DNA from: Glandiceps talaboti
Lineage: Eukaryota; Hemichordata; Enteropneusta; Spengelidae
NCBI RefSeq assembly: GCF_964340395.1
Contig: NC_135561.1
Span: forward strand, 18,957,240-19,021,239
Length of the DNA: 64,000 nt
Direction of reading: 5' to 3'
Below are positions 11,332 through 49,216 of the stretch, one piece after another (position 1 is the stretch's first letter; each line of letters starts with the position of its first letter). The notes below the pieces were generated by a model. The model did not search any database and had not been told where the DNA came from. It saw nothing but the letters and a program-made list of their open reading frames with translations. The position numbers were made by a program, and so were the translations under genes.

Positions 11332-13129
11332 GGTAGATCAAAAACGAATAAGATCCGTAAGCATTAGTGGTATATTTGAGCAAGCATAATTTACTATTCA
11401 AATTTAGAAAGGTCTCCCTTATGAATAAAATGGTCAGTACACATTTAATAATTTACATTGTCAAAAATTGAGATAATGGCACCTGTCTAAGTCTTGTGTA
11501 ATGTGGCAAGGAAGATCGAACAAAAATTAAATATGCATGGACATAGATAGACAGGAAATTGCTTGATGATACAATTACACTGAAAGTCACATTGTCTACG
11601 GAGAATTGAGTTGGACACACACGGAGGTAACACACACATCGACATATACATAATAGTCGAACTTACTATTGTATTTTCACTATAATTGCAGATCATTAAT
11701 TCAATATTTAATTATTGGATACGTGTCTCAATTCCGAGAAATTACATTCTAAATACAACGTAATACGACGGAAATTGCATATTTGTTCTTCATTCTATTT
11801 ATGCATATTACTATTGCTATGTCGTGCAGTGAAATCACCTTTTCTAGACTTGTCTTTTGGTCTGTCATGTTCAATATATTGTTACAGTAATATACATTTC
11901 GTTATAAGCCATGATGTATATTTTGTACAACGGTTGCATTAATCAAATGCAATTCTACACTTACATCTATGAATTATTTCACTTTTTTCTCGAAACGTTT
12001 CATACAAAAACAACATAATCATATAGCTAAGAGGTTAAGGTTATATTGCAATTACACATTCTGGGTATAGTTATGATATCATCTAAATTGAAATCTATAC
12101 ATGCAACGTTTTAATCAATTTCTGCAAAAAATGTTTTTCAAATCAGTCAATGCCGATTTTCATGATCTGACGAAATATTATGCAATGTATCTTACATGCA
12201 CTTGATCGGTAATTAAGAAAAGTCTTGCAGTTTTTGTATTGATGATTATCTTTAGTGTTTTCTCATGTCTAACAGTATAACGATTGTTAACATTGGCAAC
12301 AATTTGCACACATGATGATATAAACTAGTTTCGTAATTATACAGAGTGCCCTTCATTTTATTTTCCGTCTTCTGAATGAAGACTCTAAAATGATTTCACA
12401 GCATGTCATGCATGTATGATCCATCTAGTTTTACTGTTATTGTTCAACAATTTAGGCAAAATAAATAAATTGTGTTTCCGATAACCAGAAAGACTCTATT
12501 TTAAGCCACCAACCTTAAACACATATTTCATGCAAAAAGGTAACATTATGACGATTTGTTTATATTACCCTGTAAATCGTGTTGCCAAAGTATCTTTGGT
12601 TTCTTTTTAAAAATCACATTCGAGAGAGCAGCGATGTCATTTCAGCCCCTCACCGTACGGTCTACTGTATTTGTCTACTTATCACATAATTGTCTTCACT
12701 TGTGTATTTTACTACCTACTTACAATAAGTACTCGATTTTCTGAAGTCATGTTATCTGTAGAAAACATTTTTTTTTTCAATTTCAAATGTCATAAGTCGA
12801 ACAAAACAAGCTAATAACTCAGTCGTATTGCACTTGGAAATATACTAGGACATTAATCATAACTTCGACGGTTACGTAATAGTTCAAATTTATCCACATG
12901 GCCTGGGTGCATAAGTACTGAATGGTGTTATCAATGGTAAGGTTACTAATAATACATCTACCGACACATTGCTTTTGGAGTGAGTCTTCAATTCGAATAT
13001 TATAATTCATTTAAAATACGGTATTTTCAGGCACTTAATATTGAGAACTGACTGAAAATGAATTCACTTTCACTGTTTAGCAGCATATTTCGTATAAATG
13101 CGAATGAATGGACCTGGCAATGCACGTAT
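11332..13129. other. Unit B non-coding sequence
   Basis: Collinear with 1650-3397 of unit A. No gene is recognised. Short frames here and in A are not preserved between copies. Confidence 0.55.
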
Positions 13130-13291
13130 TTTTAGCTCCGCTGTCACTGAAAGCTAAGCGGAGCTTAAGGGTTGGGTTGATTCTCCGTCGTTGTCCGTCT
13201 GTCAATTTTCATTTTTATTTTCATCTTCTGCTCCAAAACCGACAGTCAGAATACTTTGATATTTGTCTGCTTGTTCCTTGGGGAAGGCTAT
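13130..13291 (+). repeat. Interspersed repeat with hairpin head (unit B copy)
   Basis: Matches 3398-3560, starting with AGCTCCGCTG...AGCGGAGCTT. Downstream sequence present in unit A is absent here. Confidence 0.55.
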
Positions 13292-14789
13292 ACTGAAGAT
13301 TGTAAACACAGTAACGGACATTTCCTTCAGAATACTTAGTCTATTGTTACGATCAAAAATATGATATTTCGGAATTATGGGAATAAATTCGACATTTCGG
13401 CATTGTATTTCATGAAACTTTTTGTTGTTGAATGTACTGTTTATATTGAGCATAACTGCTGTAATATGAACATATGAAATGTAAACACGATGCTAAACAT
13501 TGCATAAAGTCCGTATAATGTTATATCAAACAATTCACATATCGGCAGAATTGATTCATGGTATCTAACATTTCATGATGTATTGTTCATTAAATAGAGA
13601 TGCCAGTATTTCAACCATGATCATATTGTGATTGTCACGTCAAAGCTTTTTTCAGCCTTGCTTTTTGAGACAGATGACTTTAGTTTAGTTGTGACTAGTT
13701 TGTCTTTTAGACTTTTGTTTCTTTTCTGTGCTATGTTTGGTTTAGTTGGGTAGAGTTGGTTCAATATTACATTACTTTTCGAATGTTTTGCTGAGGCGTC
13801 TTTCACTTAATTGTGATGCTTTGATATGGGAACTATGTGTTGTCTTGAATACTAGAGGATCCACTTGTGATATGTCTCTCTATTCTTATATTAGCTCCAT
13901 CTATTGAGCGAACCACTTGTGATTCGTGTATCCTCTGTGTGTCAGTGTTTTTTTAAATGAAGAATTCCATTTTGCTACTGCATGTTCGTATGTATCTCAT
14001 TGTTTGAGTTTAGGCGAAACGAGGTACTGGAAAGTGTCAGTTGGTTAGCATAAGTTTTGATATCCAATCTCTTAGTTTGTTTGAATTTCAGACCTTTGTG
14101 AATTACCATGTCGAGATATACCACTTCCTTTTCAATCTAACCTGCTCTGCTAATTCCTTTTAACTAGCTGAACAAGACTTAGGTCTGAGGAGGAAATGTA
14201 GTTTCTCAGTCGTCTTTCCCTTTCTATTTCTCTCAATAAATAAGACTTTCTCTCCCTTTGCTTCTTTCTCTCTGTATAAGCACGTTTATTTTTGGCCTGA
14301 GATTATGCCATGTTATCTGGAAGATATTGTAGTTCACTGTTATAAGACACTTTCATTGTGTTTTACATAGACGCCAAGCAATGACGTGGATGATTTCGTG
14401 AAGTGTACATTACCACTATTTGTAATGTCCGTTACCAATGTGTTATCAGTGATATATGAATTAGGTAAATGGATCGGTATGATTTTTATTAGCCCATGGT
14501 ATAATAAAATTTTTTATGGCAAAAATAGTTTCAAATCAATTTACAGAAACCAGAGTGTGGTACGGATAATTTGGAGTAACAAGATTTTAACTAAAATGAA
14601 TCCTGGCAGAACACATATGTTGTATAAATTGCGCATGATATGATATTTAACCAGATTTAAACTGAATGCACTCCGTAAGGATTTATGCAAGAAATTTAGC
14701 TCTATATCTTTTGCAGCATTGTTGAACATTGATTGTGATACCGAAAAGATGATTGTCGGTCAGAAGTGAAAGGAGTTTCGTTTCTTTTT
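13292..14789. other. Unit B non-coding sequence with transposon empty site
   Basis: Collinear with 4698-6114 plus 8874-9084 of unit A. The site near 14546-14560 is the uninterrupted target of the 2.76-kb element. No gene is recognised. Confidence 0.6.
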
Positions 14790-15798
14790 CCAATAAAGAT
14801 TTATTTTCAAAGGTGTAAAACTTTTTCAGCTTCGGAATCCTGGAATGCATTGACAGCAGACACTCTCCGTAATGCATGGCACAAACTCAAGTTGAACATC
14901 CCTGATGAAGCAGTTACAGAACCGATCATAACAACTAGTGGTGAAACAGTATCAGATGATGTCGACAACGAAAACATGCTGTTGTGATTGACCAGATCGC
15001 TCCCACTGACAGACATGAAATTTCGGACTGGCTTATACTACGAATGAAGCAGAACCCGGATATCAAACTTTTGATGATGAAGAGATATTACACGATGCTA
15101 AGATTGACACTGAAATTGAGAGTGAAACTGAAGATAAAGAAAACGATGTCCCGTGTGAACCGGTATCATTGCACGGCGAAGCGGCAGCTATGTTTTTCCC
15201 GGTGTTTGTTATGGCTAGAGTCGCAGCCTGATTGTGAACCTACCCAGTTGTTTGCTCCGTAGTTTACACAGAAAAGCAGCAGACAGCCGTGCAATGAAAC
15301 AGAAACCCCTTACTTCGTTTTTCTGAACTTTATTTTTTTTCTCATTGAGTGGCTAAATTGCGGACACATCGTTTCTTGATTACATTTACATGTCTGTGAA
15401 CACTGTTTATAGATGCAACCATGACAACAGTGCGTTCTTATCAGCTGTCCACCATGTCGTCGTCTTTCTTGTAAATACGTTTTTTTTTTATTTCTTCTAC
15501 ACATATTGAATTCACAATGTCGTTTTCCTATTATATTCAACTCTTTGTTTAGTTTTAGTATTAAATAAGTACAGTTCATTAAAAAGGTTTCTATGTAGTA
15601 CGGTATGTTTCATTTGTCTGAGAGTGCATGTAACATGTGTAAGTGTGATATGCAGCGTATGTGTACGTTCATTCTGTATGAGTGCGACCTTTTGACCCTG
15701 CCCCATCCCATCTCGATGCAGATCGCATATCCGAACTGACCGCATATCCGATCTAAATGCATGTCCCCGTAAGCATTCGGATAATCGACGTTTTACTG
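14790..15798 (+). pseudogene. Tigger/pogo-like transposon 3' part with broken transposase
   Basis: Plus-strand frames encode a transposase C-terminus: LTADTLRNAWHKLKLNIPDE, then DDVDNENML, IDQIAPTDRHEISDWL and an acidic tail with EIESETEDKENDV. At least two frame shifts separate these pieces. About 560 bp downstream the fragment ends at 15798 in a Tigger-like terminal repeat. Read from the end it is CAGTAAAACGTCGATTATCC, resembling CAGT...TTATCCG pogo/Tigger termini. The 5' half and the second terminal repeat are not found. A mirror copy occupies about 63033-64000 on minus. Non-functional. Confidence 0.65.
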
Positions 15799-15839
15799 TC
15801 CTTCTTAAACTTCTAATCGAAAATCGAAAATAACACGAT

Positions 15840-17172
15840 TTCTCTTTATTCATCTGCGCATCAGTGTGTGAAATTTGAAAATGATAAGTCCATATTTAAC
15901 GAAATTGAAACGATGATAAATATTTCACCTGTTTGTGAACTCTTCGCTCATTGTAAACCTATTTTAAGGCCACGCACGTACAGCATCTTATAAAAGTGGA
16001 TGTGTTACCTGCTTCTACTCTTTGGTTCAATTTTTCAGTTTGTGTTGTATGTACACAAAACTTTCACAGTAACTGTATTGCATGAATAACCAAAACTCTA
16101 TCGTTTTCGATTTTTCACTTATGCTACGTAACGTCTTCAATTTGTGTGGACCTTTTGCAGCAAATAACAAGCATTATAATTTATATAGTAAGACGAGAAC
16201 TGGCGCAGGCCTGCTTCAATTCAAGGCCTCTATTTTCACTACAGTGTAACTTTAACGAAAAATAATCGACTGAAATATAGAAATTTAAACGATGATAAAT
16301 ATTTCACCTGCTTGTGAACCCCGTGCTCATTGTAAACCTATTTTAAGGCCAAGAAGAAAAATTGTTTTCTGGTGAGTTTTAATCACTTAAATATCCTTCT
16401 TTTTTCTCGTGTTTGTGCAGCCAATGCAGAGTGCAGATCCAAGGGAAACAAAATAAGGTTGGCACAAAACCCTGAAAACAGAGTCTTTCTCAGTAGTGTA
16501 GAGCATGAGTATAAAGTTGGCGTCAGATTCAGATTCGGATCTGAGGCCATCTGACTGCCCCGGTATTCTTTTTTCCCATGTTTGTGCAGCCAATGCAGAG
16601 TGCAGATCCAAGGAAAACACAAAATAAGGTTGGCATGATACCCCTCAAAACAGAGTCTTTCTCAGTAGTGTAGAGCATGAGTATAAAGTTGGCGTCAGAT
16701 TCAGATCTGAGGCCATCTGACTGCCTCCGTATTCTTTTTTCTTGTGTTTGTGCAGCCAATGCAGAGTGCAGATCCAAGGGAAACACAAAATAAGGTTGGC
16801 ATGAAACCCATCAAAACAGAGTCTTTCTCAGTAGTGTAGAGCACGAGTATAAAGTTGGAATCAGATTCAGATTCGGATCTGAGGCCATCTGACACTCAAT
16901 ATAACATTCATAAGATACCACTACCTGAATCTGAATCTGAATCTGAATCTGATGCCAACTTTATACTCGTTCGATCGATTAATTACTCAAATTGGTCATT
17001 AATATTCATCAGATTATTACCAAAACCTAATCAGTTCTGGCCATTACCCTAAGGAACATGTCTATGTAATTTCGTTTTGAATTGATACAGCCGTTTTGTC
17101 GGAAATGGCGATACAGACACACACACACAGACACACAGACTTCATCAGTATATTATCACCTTCCTTATGGAA
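15840..17172 (+). repeat. Interspersed repeat related to 49853-50483
   Basis: Shares blocks with 49853-50483: the ATGATAAATATTTCACCTG block, the GCCAATGCAGAGTGCAGATC block, the GATTCAGATTC/GAATCTGAATC inverted blocks, and the terminal CTTCCTTATGGAA after a (CA)n stretch. It belongs to the same family as the element at 45570-46836, here with an expanded internal tandem repeat. The mirror copy lies at about 61659-62991. Confidence 0.65.
16396..16895 (+). repeat. Tandem repeat, about 167-bp unit, three copies
   Basis: GTTTGTGCAGCCAATGCAGA recurs at 16411, 16580 and 16746. Each unit then carries GAGTCTTTCTCAGTAGTGTA and ends in GATTCAGATTC...GAGGCCATCTGAC. Overlapping minus-strand frames containing LDLHSALAAQT are by-products. 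Mirror array at about 61936-62435. Confidence 0.85.
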
Positions 17173-17313
17173 TGTAATAAAAATGAGTGTATTTACTTTT
17201 GTTCACCACGACTTTGTTATATAATCATTAGAGAGAGTTCTGAAAATTTATCCGTGGAAATTTATTTGAAAATAAACATTACAGACACTTGTGAATGTAA
17301 CACTATTTTGTCT

Positions 17314-17346
17314 GAAATGTACGTTACCTTTTGTAACGTACATTTC
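17314..17346. repeat. Perfect 33-bp palindrome
   Basis: GAAATGTACGTTAC, a CTTTT loop, then the exact 14-bp complement. Both arms of the large duplication keep it (mirror 61485-61517). No flanking direct duplication is seen, unlike the micro-palindromes inside the 17.8-kb element. Confidence 0.85.
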
Positions 17347-18141
17347 GCCTATTACAGATGCAAAATGATATACTAGGCCGAACAGTTGAGCGACACTGAC
17401 GGACTACAACGTAGACTTGATATTATCTTTCAAATTACATCTTTGTCAGCAATTATTTATACTACTGTGTCCATGAAAAAATACTTGCAACATACCTCAA
17501 GAAGCTGTGAATGACGATAGAAATTGAACACAGCCCTATTCTGCGCGGCTTGCTGGAATATGGCAGACGATAGTAAACACGTGATATCCCTAGAATAAGG
17601 ATTACATGGGACTCTTTAAATTGTCAGTGAACTCTGAGACTCTTTTAGTATGTTTTCCACTAGTAGTTTTAATTGCTTTTGTAGTGTTTCAGTGCATATT
17701 ACCTTTTATGATTTATGGCGCTTTACAAGTGCTATTATTACTATAATTATTATTATTAATATGTTAAGCAGATAGAGAGCCGGAGAAAATATGGCACTTA
17801 AAACGAACAAACCCCTGTAGGAAAGTAGACACAGACACACAGACAATCAGACAGTACAATACATATTTATTTTGATCGAAATGAGTAGTACAGGCTCTTA
17901 CAAATACATCGTTATATAATAGTCAATGAGTAATGACGTATAAAGTATAACAGAAGTTAAAGCAATTGCTTATCTAATTCCAATACAACTCTCAAAGAAT
18001 GCAAATAGTCCTAATTGTTTTTAATTCACTTGTTTAGGTTATCATGATATACATGGCTATCATGCAAATATCTAACCTCTAAAGCCATAATGTTTGTCAT
18101 GTTTCATCCAATCTTGTTCATAATTGCCAAGACTCCTTTCT
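17347..18141. other. Non-coding sequence with a retroposon-like tail
   Basis: Near 17708-17760 GGCGCTTTACAAGTGC is followed by an (ATT)n-rich stretch. This resembles the 3' tails of the LINE fragments at 48269 and 48954. Otherwise no feature is recognised. Mirror at about 60690-61484. Confidence 0.4.
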
Positions 18142-18223
18142 ATTAAACAAACAAACAAACAAACTAACAAACAAACAAACAAACAAACAAACAAACAAAC
18201 AAACAAACAAACAAACAAACAAA
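18142..18223. repeat. (AAAC)n microsatellite
   Basis: About 20 tandem AAAC units with one AAACT variant. The mirror (GTTT)n at about 60608-60688 keeps the variant. Confidence 0.95.
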
Positions 18224-19825
18224 TAATAGAAACATAATCTCATCAGACTCCCATATAAAGTAGATTATAACCTCAAAACATGTCATTCAGTAATTAAGTA
18301 AAACAGAATATACTTTTCTCATGTAACATACATTCACAATATCTAATTTAATAATTCAAACAGTAGTTACTGTGACTGTCCATTACCAATTAACTGTTAC
18401 GTATAGTAAATACGTGGACGTAACATGTAGCCTATTATTTACAATATGTAATGGCTTGAATTTGAAAGTTCATAACAATACATAATATCTAATTTTTGAA
18501 ATACAAAGTATGATATAAATGATCAAATTTACATCATCTATTTAATTACTAATAAAGCAGAATGTGACAAGAAAACTATTGGATTTACTATAGATTATCA
18601 CGTGCGAACAAATAGAATACAATTCTGAGTGTACAGTCGTCTTTAGGACATGCAGTGTCAGACAATTTAAACTAAACTTCTAGCCTAGTCTCGAGAGATG
18701 GCTAACGTTATTTCATGATCAATAACAGTGCATACTATTAAGTTTTAATTTCGCTCAACATCAAGGCTATCCACCACGATTAGAACATGCAGTGTTGGCA
18801 TGATATTCCTCATGCACAGAACCTGGTTGGCCAAATGCATGGTCACAGCTGTCTGGTGATAATTGGGTCAAAATATGATTTGAGATATAGTTCTGATTTG
18901 GCAAAAATGCATACATAATGTTACAGGTGTTTTATTGGAATTTAAACAAACGAGAATCAAGTGAAAACAAAAACACACCTGTAGGGTTCAATTGATTAAT
19001 GGGACGTCACGATAAGTCGGGTCACGTTGTTCTATGTCATTACGTAGAATTCACGAGTGTCACATTAACTAATAAATTACAAGTTAGATATTATCAGCTG
19101 GTGTATTGATATGGGTGTTATTGGGCTGTTATTTTCTAAATCTAATTAACTGTATTTTATAAACATTTTCTTAATAGGGAAAAAAGTGATTGTTTGATTC
19201 AAAAAGATTGTTCACTAATTATGGAATGGAGAGATTCTGATTTTGAATTTGAATAAAAGAGGGAATTTAGATATACACGAAGCTAGTTCTATGATGGTCT
19301 GGTTTGTTCAGACTTGGAAGGAGACTGTTGAACTGAACTCTTTGCCCCTGTGCAATCAGGGGCAATTCACATGCAAAAGAGAGCATTGGTATTTTGACTG
19401 TAAGTAACTTGAAGAACTGAATTGAACCTCACCCATGAACTGGTATGTGTATATTTACTTGCATCGAACATAAATCTTGCGTTTTAGTGAATTTTTCCCT
19501 AGGTCCTAACGAAGATTCAGATACCGAGGCGTGTGGAATTCAGTGTTTAATGTAAGGAGTTTACTATTGGAACGGACAAGCCATAGACGAACACAGACCC
19601 AACAGTAACAATAAAGAAGTCTTTATCCATTTTCAGACTTTTCTTTTCAACATCGTCAGACTTTTGTGCTTGACTGTGTGCTTGGGCGGAGCTTCAAATA
19701 TATATGTGCCAAGTATTTTGGTTAGACTTGACGGCGAGCAAAATTCAAGAAATCACTAATGTGAGTTGTAATCGCTAAAATAACGTCAGCTACCTCTAGA
19801 TCACAAGACTACAGGTATGATAAAT
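18224..19825. other. 3' flank of left receptor gene
   Basis: Includes the region downstream of the receptor stop codon on the minus strand. No second gene is recognised and no polyadenylation signal could be assigned with confidence. Mirror at 59006-60607. Confidence 0.5.
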
Positions 19826-45012
<25,187 letters not shown>

Positions 45013-45569
45013 AACTTTATAGTGTATACTTATCCTGATTAAGTACTTCAGATATCCTATTTAGTGAAGACGCGTAATTATGTAGATAGGTAATATGCTG
45101 TCGTCTTAGATCGTGAATCCCGTGCGATGAACTGTTCAGTAGATAACACTCTGGCAAAATGAAGTGATGATAATAGAGTGTGTACGTCAGGACGACTGAA
45201 TGACCATTATGATAATATATGCAATTATACTCCCATGATACAAATAGCTGGCGGCATATATATGTAATAGACTCAGGAGTTGAGAGGTATGAGTATTTAT
45301 GAGCAAATATCAATTCAACTTATATGAATGAAAACTAAAATGCATGAACTTGAGATTAGCTATGCAATTAATTGGTGCAAGCAAAACAACATATGCATTT
45401 CAGTTCAATCAGATCAGAGGAGGCCGGAGTGGGCACAGAGCATAATGGGTAAAAACAAGATAGCTCATTATGCTGTGAGCCTCCGTGTGACCGGCTCAGT
45501 GCAAGTCCTCACCAGCCGTATTTGGGGCATTTTCACCTCGCCGTAACTTTCACAAGAATTCATCAATTT
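45013..45569. other. Upstream region of left receptor gene
   Basis: 5' flank of exon 1 on the minus strand. A 98-codon frame on minus (45313-45017) ends 4 bp before the receptor ATG in another frame. No TATA box could be placed convincingly at promoter distance. The interspersed sequence like 1-120 begins at 45453. Mirror at 50484-51040. Confidence 0.4.
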
Positions 45570-46836
45570 TACCTTCCATAAGGAAGGTTATAATATACCG
45601 ATGAAGTCTGTGTGTCTGTGCGCACGCGCACGTGTGTGTGTGTCTGTATCAAGAGATCCGAAAAAACGGCTGCATCAATTCAAACGAAATTTCATAGACA
45701 TGTTCCGTAGGGTAATGGCCAGAACTGATTAGGTTTTGATCATAATATGATGAATATTAATGAACAATTTGAGTAATTAATCTACCGAACGAGTATAAAG
45801 TTGGCATCAGATTCAGATTCAGGTAGCATTATCTTATGAACATTATATTGAGCGTCAGATGGCCTCAGATTCGAATCTGAATCTGACGCCAACTTTATAC
45901 TCGTGCTCTACACTAGTGAGAAAGACTCTGTTTTCAGGGTTTAGTGCCAACCTTATTTTGTTTCCCTTGGATCTGCACTCTGCATTGGCTGCACAAACAT
46001 GAGAAAAAAGAAGACCGAGGCAGGGTATTGAAGTGATTCAAACTCACCAGAAAACAATTGTTTTTTCTTGGCCTTAAAATAGGTTTACAATGAGTGCAGA
46101 GTTCACAAACAGGTGAAATATTTATCATCGTTTCAATTTCGTCAAATATGGACTTATCATTTTCAAATTGCACACACTGACGCGCAGATGAATAAAGAGA
46201 AATCGTGTCTTTTTAGATTTTCGATTAGAAGTTTAGGAAGTATTATATTGACTTTGAACCGTCTCCTTTTTACCATGTTCTTTTCTGATTTCTGTCGATA
46301 ACAAACTACCACTGTTTGTTGCAAGGCTTGTTCATAATCATTTATCTAGCTCTGTATCTCAGGATATAAATACACCCTCACATATTTATCAAGTGTAATA
46401 ATCTATAATTTATACCCAAATGTGTGTGGTCAAAATATGGAAAATAGACCAAGTCTCGCCTAGCCTACGAAGAAAGTTTTGCGACAATGTATCAATAATG
46501 GTGACCTATACATTGACCTCTATATAATTAGTGTACAGCAAGGGCACGCCACTCAACAAAATCTTGAGAATGTGTAAACTCGTGGTGGGACAGAAGGAAG
46601 TTCAACACGCACATGCCATATCCCGGGTATGTAGGGGATCACGAAAGCCGAGTGAAGTCGAGGATGGCAAGCTTTCCTGTGCTGAGAATAGGAGGCGTGG
46701 CGGGCATTTGAACAACATTTTTGACAACTAACTTTCATTGGGACTTGACAAATCACAGATATAGAGCTAAATTTCTTGCATACATCATGAACTTGCAAGA
46801 CTATATCCTTATGGAAGGCATTCAGTTTAAATCTGA
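45570..46836 (+). mobile_element. Helentron/DINE-like interspersed element, 1.27 kb
   Basis: Starts TACCTTCCATAAGGAAGGTT, then a GTCTGTGTGTCTGTG stretch, and ends CCTTATGGAAGGCATTCAG followed by TTTAAATCTGAT. Positions 1-340 show related flanking sequence without it, and no target duplication is seen. The first 200 bp resemble 10345-10560 (ACTGATTAGGTTTTGA corresponds to CCTGATTAGGTTTTGA), so both belong to one family. It contains a GATTCAGATTC...GAATCTGAATC inverted pair. The mirror copy is 49217-50483 on minus. Confidence 0.6.
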
Positions 46837-48268
46837 TAGATACTATAAAAGCGAAAATCTTGACTGTTTTTGCTTCCTCCATGCTACAGGAATCAATTTG
46901 GCGATTTCGTGACGCATACTTAACCATGAGGTCGTAAATTTTGGCCCGGTTTTTCGCCAAAAAATTTACAAATTTTAAAAAATAGATGGATTTGTGTACT
47001 TTAAATGGCTATAGTAAGAAAAAGACAAGGCCCGTTCAAGATTTTCGATAGAAAGGGGTGATTTGACCCCAAGTCGAAGGTGACCTCGTCTGACAAGCGT
47101 CATGATAAGGCAAACATGCGAGCATCTTACAAGTTGCACAACTACTAAATCACCGTCGACACCCAATTTCACACAGGTTTGAGATATTTTCAAGTAACAT
47201 GTAACTTGTAAATTCGATATTACCCCCTCAATGGTGTGTAATAGTGACAGCAGAATAAAGGAAAACCGCGTAAGCAGGTCTCATTTTGAGTGCAGTGTGT
47301 CGTGCACGTGAGTTCAGCGCCTCAACATTATTCACTTAGTCTAGCTGACTAAAACAGTATATGTTTAAATACGTCTGCATTCCAAAATTCAAACATTTGC
47401 TCAATAAAAATGATTACAACTACAACTTGACTTCGGCCTTTGTATTATCAACAAATTATGCGAGTCTCTCAGTTTCGCATATTTTAATCCGACATGGTTT
47501 TGCTCGTCTTTCGACATAAAATATGCTAAGGCGAGTTAAATTAAGATAATGTTACAATGAGGTATTTTTGGTTAATATAATGTATGTATTGCACAATATT
47601 ACTATGTACGACCTCACTAGGGTATTACTATTTAAGAAACATCTTTTACAAACAGGACCAATGTCATCTGCTACTAAACTAGCCGGAGGTAAATATAATA
47701 TATGTAAATTCGAGCTGGATTGGCGAGATTTGTAGATACTGTGACCGACATGAAAGGCATGCACATGTAAAGGGGGAAATATTCACTACATCGATCCCTA
47801 ATATGAAAATCCCAATCGAGTGTTTTCTGAATATATTAAGGCTTAGACATAAAATAGGCCATGGAAGTCTCATACTTCCATCATACAAGTTTGTAATACA
47901 CAATGTCGTTATACACTAACTTTCTAAACAAGATTGTAAGATATAAGCTATTGTTTGTTTAATGTCTTTCCCATTTGGTCACATCAGTCATATTGCTATC
48001 ATCAGGTGGTGGGGAAGAGGTTTACGTTTAAATTACATTCGAGTCTTTTACTCGCACAAGACAAATTTATAGAAGTCAACACAGAGGTGGTTTTTATTCG
48101 AGACATAATGTAACTTGAGGAAAGTCCAGGTTTGGCACAGAAAATCGACCACCGTGCTTTGTAGATCTTTGTAATCTGAAAATCAACAGAAAACTGTCTT
48201 CATAATAATAAGCAAGTCGGCCTGCATGAGTAGGATTATAAACTACGTGTCAAAGACGTCGTAATGTG

Positions 48269-48559
48269 GATCAATCAATCAATCAAAGAGATTTATATAG
48301 CGCCAAACTCCACTACGTAGCAATGTTCAATGGCGCTTTACAAAAGTGTGGATATATAGAGATGTCAGTAGGCTCTGCTAAACAGATAAGTCTTGATGCG
48401 CTTCTTAATAATATCAAGGCTGGGTGACTGGCGCACTTCTAGAGGGACATTGTTCCAAGCGAAGGGGGCAGTACGCGAGAAAGCACGATCACCATATGTC
48501 TTCCGGTTACTCAGTGGTACATGAAGTAACACATAACTCCTACTCTCATCAAACTCCAT
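48269..48559 (-). pseudogene. LINE 3' end, left of head-to-head pair
   Basis: Minus-strand frame 48559-48365 encodes NRKTYGDRAFSRTAPFAWNN, then VPLEVRQSPSLDIIKKRIKTYLF. This is the typical C-terminal tail of CR1/L2-like reverse transcriptase proteins. It is followed by a short 3' region with GGCGC and the tail (TTGA)n at 48269-48285. Confidence 0.8.
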
Positions 48560-48954
48560 TGGTTACCAGTTCGTTCTAGAATCGACTACAAGATCTTACT
48601 CCTGACTTACAAAGCAATTCATGGTCTTACACCGGAGTACATTTCTGACCTTATACAAGTATACATACCAGCTCGCACCTTACGCTCAATGGACAAAAAC
48701 CTTCTTACGACAACAAGTTACAAGCAAATCAACTACGGTGGACGTTCTTTCGCTTATGCTGCTCCAAAGCTCTGGAATTCACTGCCAACTGACATTAAAC
48801 TTGCACCAACTATTGATTGTTTCAAAAGAAAACTGAAGACACATTTGTTTTGTAAAGCCTACGGTGTGGATTAACCATCCAGCGCCCCTGAACAGAACTT
48901 TGGCTGGATTTTGGCGCTCTACAAATTATTTTGATTGATTGATTGATTGATTGA
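48548..48954 (+). pseudogene. LINE 3' end, right of head-to-head pair
   Basis: Plus-strand translation gives LHWLPVRSRIDYKILLLTYK, then GLTPEYISDLIQVY. A second frame segment then gives INYGGRSFAYAAPKLWNSLP, TIDCFKRKLKTHLF and a stop at 48872-48874. The 3' region has TTTGGCGCTCTACAAATTATT and the tail (TTGA)n to 48954. It is a related but different LINE from the one on its left. Confidence 0.82.
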
Positions 48955-49216
48955 AGTAGGATTTTGTCGTTTGATCGGAGAACTCTGGATGACACTTTCA
49001 GGTTGATTAGATCTTGAACGGGCCTTGTCTTTTTCTTACTATAGCCATTTAAAGTACACAAATCCATCTATTTTTTAAAATTTGTAAATTTTTTGGCGAA
49101 AAACCGGGCCAAAATTTACGACCTCATGGTTAAGTATGCGTCACGAAATCGCCAAATTGATTCCTGTAGCATGGAGGAAGCAAAAACAGTCAAGATTTTC
49201 GCTTTTATAGTATCTA

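Larger units (their letters stand above)
9369..15065. repeat. Tandem segmental duplication, unit B
   Basis: Direct copy of unit A. It lacks A's 2.76-kb transposon and the extra segments at 3561-4697 and 4862-5024, and it carries the 987-bp insertion at 10345-11331. Comparing A and B polarises each insertion. The right part of B, from 14831 on, also lies within the left arm of the large inverted duplication. Confidence 0.85.
47043..49010. other. Unique spacer between the inverted arms
   Basis: 1,968 bp that do not pair with each other. It contains two 5'-truncated LINE 3' ends in head-to-head orientation (about 48269-48559 minus, 48548-48954 plus). The interval 47043-48268 has no recognised gene. 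Confidence 0.9.

Noticed and set aside
15512-15853. 113-codon open frame on minus (mirror 62978-63319)
   Set aside because: It crosses the Tigger terminal repeat and continues into a different repeat, so it is a composite of transposon sequence and not a gene.
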